A stretch of 64,000 nt of DNA from an uncultured Paracoccaceae bacterium (lineage in GTDB: Bacteria; Pseudomonadota; Alphaproteobacteria; Rhodobacterales; Rhodobacteraceae), in the NCBI GenBank assembly GCA_947503175.1, contig CANNCO010000001.1, forward strand, positions 1,302,001 to 1,366,000, read 5' to 3'. Under the pieces are notes generated by a model. It had not been told where the DNA came from. It made no database searches and saw only the letters and a program-made list of their open reading frames with translations. The translations under genes were made by a program, and so were the position numbers. Numbering within the stretch: the first letter of the stretch is position 1; each line of letters begins with the position of its first letter. This document shows, piece by piece, positions 59,754 to 64,000 of the stretch.

Positions 59754-60443
59754 TCAGCGGTCCTGAACCCGCATCTGGTCAAGGTTGATTTCCGTCACCA
59801 CCGATGCGGGCGACAGCGACAGGGCAAACTCCATCGCCGCGATCAGATCCGGTATCGGTATGGGGTCCTGCGGTCCGAACCGCCCCTCCGCGATGTCTTC
59901 CAGCACTTCGTCGGTGCCCACATTACCGGGATTGATCACCGTCACGGCCAGTCCGGACCCGCGCAATCCCCGGTCCATAGCCTGCGCCGCACCTCGCAAC
60001 CCGTATTTCGACGCCGCATTCGCCACCTCGACCGACGCATTATTGTCCAACCCGTCAAGCGAGCCCACAAAGATCGCCCGCCCCGGTGCCGCACGCCGAA
60101 GCGCGGGCAAAAGCGCCCCGGTCAGAAGGATCGGCCCCGTCAGGTTCACCGCAAGAACCGCCGCGATCTCATCCGCGCCACTCTCCTCGAACCGGTAATC
60201 ACCGACAAACGCCCCGTCTTCCCAGATCCCGCCGGCATAGATCAGCGCGTCAACCGGTTCGGCACCAATCTCAACAGCCACCCGGGCGATCTCTACCGGG
60301 TCGGACAGATCGCAACCGATCCACCGCCCCGAACGGGCCTCGCTTCGCGACAAGGCGATAACGTCACACCCCTGTCCCGCGAAATGCGCCGCCACAGCCG
60401 CACCGATGCCCCGGCTCGCACCGGCGACGACAATCCGCCTCAC
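59754..60443 (-). CDS. SDR-family oxidoreductase downstream of preA
   Basis: The 229-residue SDR has cofactor loop RRIVVAGASRGIGAAVAAHF, an NAG-equivalent changed to YAGG (LIYAGGIWEDG), active-site segment VGSLDGLDNNASVEVANAAS and KYGLRGAAQAMDRGL. Where the usual Y-x-x-x-K is expected the sequence reads NAASKYGLRG, so the catalytic Tyr is replaced by Asn, Ala or a neighbour. A GTG start overlapping the preA stop (GTGA) is the only fitting one. It ends the preT-preA operon. The role is unknown. Confidence 0.75.
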   Translation of the reverse strand: MRRIVVAGASRGIGAAVAAHFAGQGCDVIALSRSEARSGRWIGCDLSDPVEIARVAVEIGAEPVDALIYAGGIWEDGAFVGDYRFEESGADEIAAVLAVNLTGPILLTGALLPALRRAAPGRAIFVGSLDGLDNNASVEVANAASKYGLRGAAQAMDRGLRGSGLAVTVINPGNVGTDEVLEDIAEGRFGPQDPIPIPDLIAAMEFALSLSPASVVTEINLDQMRVQDR

Positions 60444-61741
60444 TCGGCCGCCTTCGCCGCCGGATTGTTGGGATGCGTCGTCCAGTTCGCGTATTCCTTC
60501 TCGACCACCTTGCCGGTGCGCTTGTCCACATCGCCGGGCTGCAACACCTCCATCGTGATGCAATCCTCGACCGGGCAGACATCGACACACAGGTTGCAGG
60601 CCACGCATTCCTCGTCGATCACCTCGAACACCCGGCCGGGCTTGATTTCGATCGCCTGGTGGCTCGTGTCCTCGCAGGCTGCGAAACAGCGCCCGCATTT
60701 GATGCACATATCCTGATCGATCCGCGCCTTGGTCACATAGTTCAGGTTCAGATACTGCCAGTCCGTCACGTTCGGCACCGCACGGCCCACCACCTCGTCG
60801 ATCGAGGCATAACCTTTCTCGTCCATCCAGTCCGACAGGCCCCGGGTCAGCTCGTCGATGATCTTGAACCCATAGGTCATGGCCGCCGTGCAGACCTGCA
60901 CCGACCCCGACCCAAGGCTCAGAAACTCCGCCGCATCGCGCCAAGTGGTGATCCCGCCGATGCCGGAAATCGGCAGATCGCCGGTCTCCACGTCCCGCGC
61001 GATCTCGGCCACCATGTTCAGCGCGATGGGCTTCACCGCCGGTCCGCAATAACCGCCATGGGACCCCTTCCCGTCAATCGACGGCTCCGGGCTCATCGTA
61101 TCAAGGTTGACGGACGTGATCGACGACACCGTATTGATCAGGCTCACGGCATCGGCACCACCCGCATAGGCCGCCCGCGCCGGGTGCCGGATATCGGTGA
61201 TATTCGGCGTCAGCTTCACGATCACCGGCATCCGCGTGTTGGCCTTGCACCACCGCGTCACCATCTCGATATACTTGGGCACCTGCCCCACGGCGGCCCC
61301 CATGCCCCGCTCGCTCATCCCGTGCGGACAGCCGAAGTTCAGCTCGATCCCGTCCGCCCCGGTCTCCTCGACCTTGGGCAGAATCTCCTTCCACGCCCAT
61401 TCCTCGCAGGGCACCATCAGGCTCACGACCATGGCCCGGTCCGGCCAGTCCCGCTTGACCTGCTTGATCTCGCGCAGGTTCACCTCCAGAGGCCGGTCAG
61501 TGATCAGCTCGATATTGTTGATCCCCAGAACCCGCCGGTCCGCGCCATAGACCACGCCATAGCGCGGCCCGTTCACGTTCACGATATGCGGGTCCAGCCC
61601 CAGCGTCTTCCAGACCACACCGCCCCAGCCCGCCTTGAAGGCGCGCACGACGTTGTATTCCTTATCCGTCGGCGGGGCAGAGGCCAGCCAGAACGGGTTC
61701 GGGGATTTGATCCCCACGAAATCGGTCCTCAGGTCGGCCAT
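60440..61741 (-). CDS. preA: NAD-dependent dihydropyrimidine dehydrogenase subunit PreA
   Basis: The 433-residue subunit has an FMN-binding dihydroorotate-dehydrogenase-like barrel (DFVGIKSPNPFWLASAPPTD, GADGIELNFGCPHGMSERGM, LPISGIGGITTWRDAAEF) and two C-terminal [4Fe-4S] motifs (CIKCGRCFAACEDTSHQ and CVACNLCVDVCPVEDC). With PreT it reduces uracil or thymine to the dihydro form, the first reductive step. It overlaps the SDR gene and follows the GFA gene by one base. Elsewhere preT and preA are usually adjacent; here three genes separate them. Confidence 0.94.
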   Translation of the reverse strand: MADLRTDFVGIKSPNPFWLASAPPTDKEYNVVRAFKAGWGGVVWKTLGLDPHIVNVNGPRYGVVYGADRRVLGINNIELITDRPLEVNLREIKQVKRDWPDRAMVVSLMVPCEEWAWKEILPKVEETGADGIELNFGCPHGMSERGMGAAVGQVPKYIEMVTRWCKANTRMPVIVKLTPNITDIRHPARAAYAGGADAVSLINTVSSITSVNLDTMSPEPSIDGKGSHGGYCGPAVKPIALNMVAEIARDVETGDLPISGIGGITTWRDAAEFLSLGSGSVQVCTAAMTYGFKIIDELTRGLSDWMDEKGYASIDEVVGRAVPNVTDWQYLNLNYVTKARIDQDMCIKCGRCFAACEDTSHQAIEIKPGRVFEVIDEECVACNLCVDVCPVEDCITMEVLQPGDVDKRTGKVVEKEYANWTTHPNNPAAKAAE

Positions 61742-61742
61742 C

Positions 61743-62213
61743 CTATGTCTCCTCGGGTCCCAGCGTTTCGGCATATTCGGCGGCCAGCGATACGTATTCC
61801 TCGACCTGCGGGAAGCGGTCAAAGCTGTATCGGGCCTGTGTGATCGCCCATGGCAGGCGTTCGGATGTGTACATGTCCACAAACGGCGCAAACCACGACG
61901 TATCGTCAAGCATCGTCGCCCGAAGGTTCACGAAACCCGCAAGCCCCGGCGCTTTGGTAAACACCCAGCTCAGGCAATCCGGGCAATGGTGATGATGCGC
62001 CTCGTCGCTGCGCATCCCGCCCAGCACGGTCTCGCCCGAGATGATCTCCAGCCCGTCCTCGGGCAAGGTCACGGTAAGCGAAAACGCACTCGCACTCATC
62101 TTCTGGCAGCCCGTACAATGGCAGGCCGACGCCATGATCGGCGCGGCAGTCATCCGCACGCGCAAGGCACCGCACCGGCAACCGCCCTCGGCAGGAAGAA
62201 CAGGGGAACCCAT
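61743..62213 (-). CDS. GFA (CENP-V/GFA-domain) family protein
   Basis: The 156-residue protein has the zinc-binding pattern of the GFA family: GGCRCGALRVRM (Cys-x-Cys), CHCTGCQKMSASAFSL and HHHHCPDCLSWVFTKAPG. The founder of the family was named as a glutathione-dependent formaldehyde-activating enzyme, but most members have no proven role. It begins 14 bp after the DUF1428 stop and ends just before preA, in the middle of the preT-preA operon. Confidence 0.82.
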   Translation of the reverse strand: MGSPVLPAEGGCRCGALRVRMTAAPIMASACHCTGCQKMSASAFSLTVTLPEDGLEIISGETVLGGMRSDEAHHHHCPDCLSWVFTKAPGLAGFVNLRATMLDDTSWFAPFVDMYTSERLPWAITQARYSFDRFPQVEEYVSLAAEYAETLGPEET

Positions 62214-62227
62214 CGCGACCCCGGCCC

Positions 62228-62578
62228 TCAGATATCCAGCAGGGTTTCAAACCCCGCGAATATCATGCGCTTGCCGTCAAACGGCATCGGTCCCATCTCC
62301 TTGAACCGCGGATCGCCCATCGCATTCTGGATATTGGCGTCATGGGTCGCCTTGTCGGGCCATTCCTGCCAGCCCATCACCACCGTCTCATCCTCGCCCG
62401 CCTTCACCGCCAGCGGAAAGGACGTCACCTCACCGGGCGGCACCATATCGCCCCAGCATTCGACGACCCGCGTCGCGCCATGGGATTTGAAAATCTCGGC
62501 GGCGAACTTCGAATGCTCCGAATACTCCGCCTTTTTGCCCGTGGGCACCGGCGCTGCGTAAGCCATCACATAGGTCAT
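62228..62578 (-). CDS. DUF1428 (YbaA-like) protein
   Basis: The 116-residue protein matches DUF1428: YVMAYAAPVPTGKKAEYSEH at the start, RVVECWGDMVPPGEVTSFPL and ETVVMGWQEWPDKATHDANI, ending with DGKRMIFAGFETLLDI. The fold is a ferredoxin-like barrel related to dimeric alpha-beta-barrel monooxygenases, but no activity is known. Its start overlaps the stop of the methyltransferase gene by one base. The longer frame extending to 62863 is antisense-like and rejected. Confidence 0.82.
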   Translation of the reverse strand: MTYVMAYAAPVPTGKKAEYSEHSKFAAEIFKSHGATRVVECWGDMVPPGEVTSFPLAVKAGEDETVVMGWQEWPDKATHDANIQNAMGDPRFKEMGPMPFDGKRMIFAGFETLLDI

Positions 62579-63414
62579 CAAATGCCACCTTTCCGAAAGA
62601 TCATTTCGACAGGTGCCATGCGCCCCATCTCTACATTCGCAACGTAATTCCGGATCTTCTCTCGCGCCGTCTCCCGCATCAGCAGGTGAATGCCGACGGG
62701 TGGCAAACCTTCCGCCTCGATATGGCGGAACACCCGCGCGAAATAGTCGAGCGCAAACTCCTTCCGGTCCCGTTCCAAAACCTCGCTCAACCCCGCGGAA
62801 AACGCCGCCCGACGATAGGTGTCGGGGTCTTCGACATGACTGGTCTCCGGCGCCTCCGACCATGGCACCGGAAACGCCATGTCGTCCTCAGCATCGCCCC
62901 GCATGACGTCGAACAGCGCGAAGGCTCCACCGGGCCTCAGAACACGCGCGACCTGGGCAAACAGCCGGTCCTTATCCGCGATATTCATGCCCACATGGAA
63001 CATTGTCACCAGATCCGCCGATGCCTCGTCATATGGCAGGTCCAGAACACTACCCAGATCCAGCGTGATCCGGTCCGCAAGACCCAGCCGCTCGTTCAGC
63101 GCCCGGCCCGTCTCGACAAAGGCAGGCGTCAGGTCAATGCCCCGCACCTCGGCCCCGTAACGGTGCACCAGATGCCGGGCGGTTCCGCCCAAACCGCAGC
63201 CCAGATCGACCACCATCATCTCCGGCGTGATCTCCAGCTGATCGAGCAGCGCATTCGTTGCCTCGATCCCGCCCGTGTGGAACTCGTCCACCCCCTTCAG
63301 CGCATCGAATCCCGGATACGCCGGGTCGGCCCCGGCCTCCCTCAACGCAGCATCTATCCGGCCCAAAAGGTCGCCGGTCGTGTAATGCCGCGCGACGTCC
63401 TCTTCGAGTGCCAT
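62578..63414 (-). CDS. Class I SAM-dependent methyltransferase
   Basis: The 278-residue enzyme has a SAM-binding site MVVDLGCGLGGTARHLVHRY near residue 80, EVRGIDLTPAFVETGRALN, LDLGSVLDLPYDEASADLV and a typical AFALFDVMRGDAEDD. Similar to sarcosine/glycine or gamma-tocopherol-type methyltransferases, but the substrate is not clear. The start at 63414 has GGGAGG five bases upstream; the farther ATG at 63450 lacks one. It is the second gene of the preT-preA operon, 42 bp after preT. Confidence 0.82.
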   Translation of the reverse strand: MALEEDVARHYTTGDLLGRIDAALREAGADPAYPGFDALKGVDEFHTGGIEATNALLDQLEITPEMMVVDLGCGLGGTARHLVHRYGAEVRGIDLTPAFVETGRALNERLGLADRITLDLGSVLDLPYDEASADLVTMFHVGMNIADKDRLFAQVARVLRPGGAFALFDVMRGDAEDDMAFPVPWSEAPETSHVEDPDTYRRAAFSAGLSEVLERDRKEFALDYFARVFRHIEAEGLPPVGIHLLMRETAREKIRNYVANVEMGRMAPVEMIFRKGGI

Positions 63415-63456
63415 CGCTGCCTCCCTGATATGATCGGTGAAATCGAGCATATCACA

Positions 63457-64000
63457 TCAGGCGCTCAGGCTCTTATGAATATCCTCCGCCGCGTCCCGCC
63501 CCTCGGCCACCGCCGTCACGGTCAGATCATCGCCACCCGTGGCACAATCGCCCCCGGCCCAGACACCTTCGACGCTGGTCCGCCCGGTCTCGGACACGGC
63601 GATCTTGCCGCGCTCCAGCGTCAGCCCCTCGGGCGCGCCGTCCAGCGTCTGACCGATCGCCTTCAGCACCTGATCGGCAGGGATCCGGAACGTCTCGCCC
63701 GTCCCCTCAAGGCTCTTGCTTCCATCCCGGGTATACTCAAATTCCACCTCGGCGGCGCTGCCATTTCCGTGCACCGCCACCGGTTGTGCGTGATAGACGA
63801 TCTTCACGCCTTTCGATGTCGCCAGATCCTGCTCGAAAAGGCTCGCCGACATCCGGTCCTTGCCCCGGCGATAGACGATGGTGACATTTTCAGCCCCCAG
63901 AAGCTTCGACTGCACAGCCGCATCGACCGCCGTCATCCCGCCGCCGATCACCACGACATTGCGCCCCACCGGAAGCGTCGCCACATCCTTGGCCTGGCGC
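63457..64000 (-). CDS. preT: NAD(P)-dependent dihydropyrimidine dehydrogenase subunit PreT (partial)
   Basis: The C-terminal 180 or so residues of a GltD/PreT-type oxidoreductase are visible, entering from the window edge. The NAD(P)-binding region reads NVVVIGGGMTAVDAAVQSKL and VTIVYRRGKDRMSA; the FAD-binding end reads SVEGVWAGGDCATGGDDLTV and AVAEGRDAAEDIHKSL. PreT passes electrons from NADH to PreA for pyrimidine reduction. Assignment as PreT over a glutamate-synthase small subunit rests on preA in the same operon. Confidence 0.85.
   Translation of the reverse strand, partial: RQAKDVATLPVGRNVVVIGGGMTAVDAAVQSKLLGAENVTIVYRRGKDRMSASLFEQDLATSKGVKIVYHAQPVAVHGNGSAAEVEFEYTRDGSKSLEGTGETFRIPADQVLKAIGQTLDGAPEGLTLERGKIAVSETGRTSVEGVWAGGDCATGGDDLTVTAVAEGRDAAEDIHKSLSA

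Noticed and set aside
1-64000. CRISPR arrays, prophage, integrase or toxin-antitoxin modules
   Set aside because: No regularly spaced repeats, phage structural genes, recombinases or paired toxin-antitoxin genes were found.

Overview
The window reads as GC-rich chromosome of an alphaproteobacterium, most likely a Rhodobacterales/roseobacter-type organism. Pointers are a GapR/DUF2312 protein, a SqrR-type dithiol persulfide sensor, a RutR regulator with its operator beside reductive pyrimidine-degradation genes, a RibBX-type riboflavin enzyme, an SLC5-histidine kinase fusion and many 4-nt start/stop overlaps. Genes fill almost the whole window; no tRNA, rRNA, CRISPR array, transposase or prophage was seen.

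Layout. 1-5.9 kb: GapR, a small membrane protein, an aminoglycoside-phosphotransferase-like kinase, two SnoaL/NTF2-fold proteins, a FadJ-type beta-oxidation enzyme and a DksA/TraR zinc-finger protein. 6.0-8.6 kb: a sulfide/persulfide module in which a SqrR-like repressor diverges from a persulfide-dioxygenase-type hydrolase, two half-size YeeE/YedE membrane proteins and a DUF442 sulfurtransferase/phosphatase. 8.7-15.2 kb (minus strand): an XRE/short-chain acyl-CoA-type regulator, an Imm11-like protein, a lone receiver protein, a small membrane protein, an SLC5-histidine kinase and a FliM/FliN-like protein. 15.5-20.8 kb: a complete five-gene branched-chain-amino-acid-type (Liv) ABC transporter ending in a strong terminator. 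20.9-23.5 kb: a DNA ligase with its partner exonuclease.

23.5-29.5 kb: a LysE exporter, a DapA-family aldolase, an amidohydrolase broken by a 19-bp tandem duplication, oligoendopeptidase F, and an AT-richer islet holding a family-2 glycosyltransferase interrupted by one amber codon. 29.6-29.8 kb: a probable 6S-like structured RNA. 29.8-33.1 kb: a GhrA-like dehydrogenase lacking its usual catalytic histidine, membrane proteins, an EEP-family nuclease/phosphatase and a P-loop NTPase. 33.1-44.1 kb: riboflavin genes (ribBX-ribH-nusB, ribE, nrdR-ribD) and dodecin, separated by a nucleobase permease and a plus-strand capsule group (KpsS-like, Wza-like, KpsC-like). 44.1-50 kb: envelope and housekeeping genes including an Anbu-type peptidase.

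50-64 kb is the most coherent accessory region, a reductive pyrimidine-catabolism locus. RutR (58.4 kb) diverges from a roughly 8-kb minus-strand operon encoding a beta-ureidopropionase/carbamoylase, a GIY-YIG protein bracketed by palindromic repeats, dihydropyrimidinase, an SDR, an NMT1-type ABC transporter with an embedded GNAT acetyltransferase, and a terminator. A near-perfect RutR operator lies in the divergent gap. A second minus-strand operon carries preT (running off the end), a methyltransferase, a DUF1428 protein, a GFA protein, preA and an SDR. Together these predict uptake of a pyrimidine-like compound, reduction by PreTA, ring opening by dihydropyrimidinase and decarbamoylation, with several co-transcribed accessory enzymes of unknown role.
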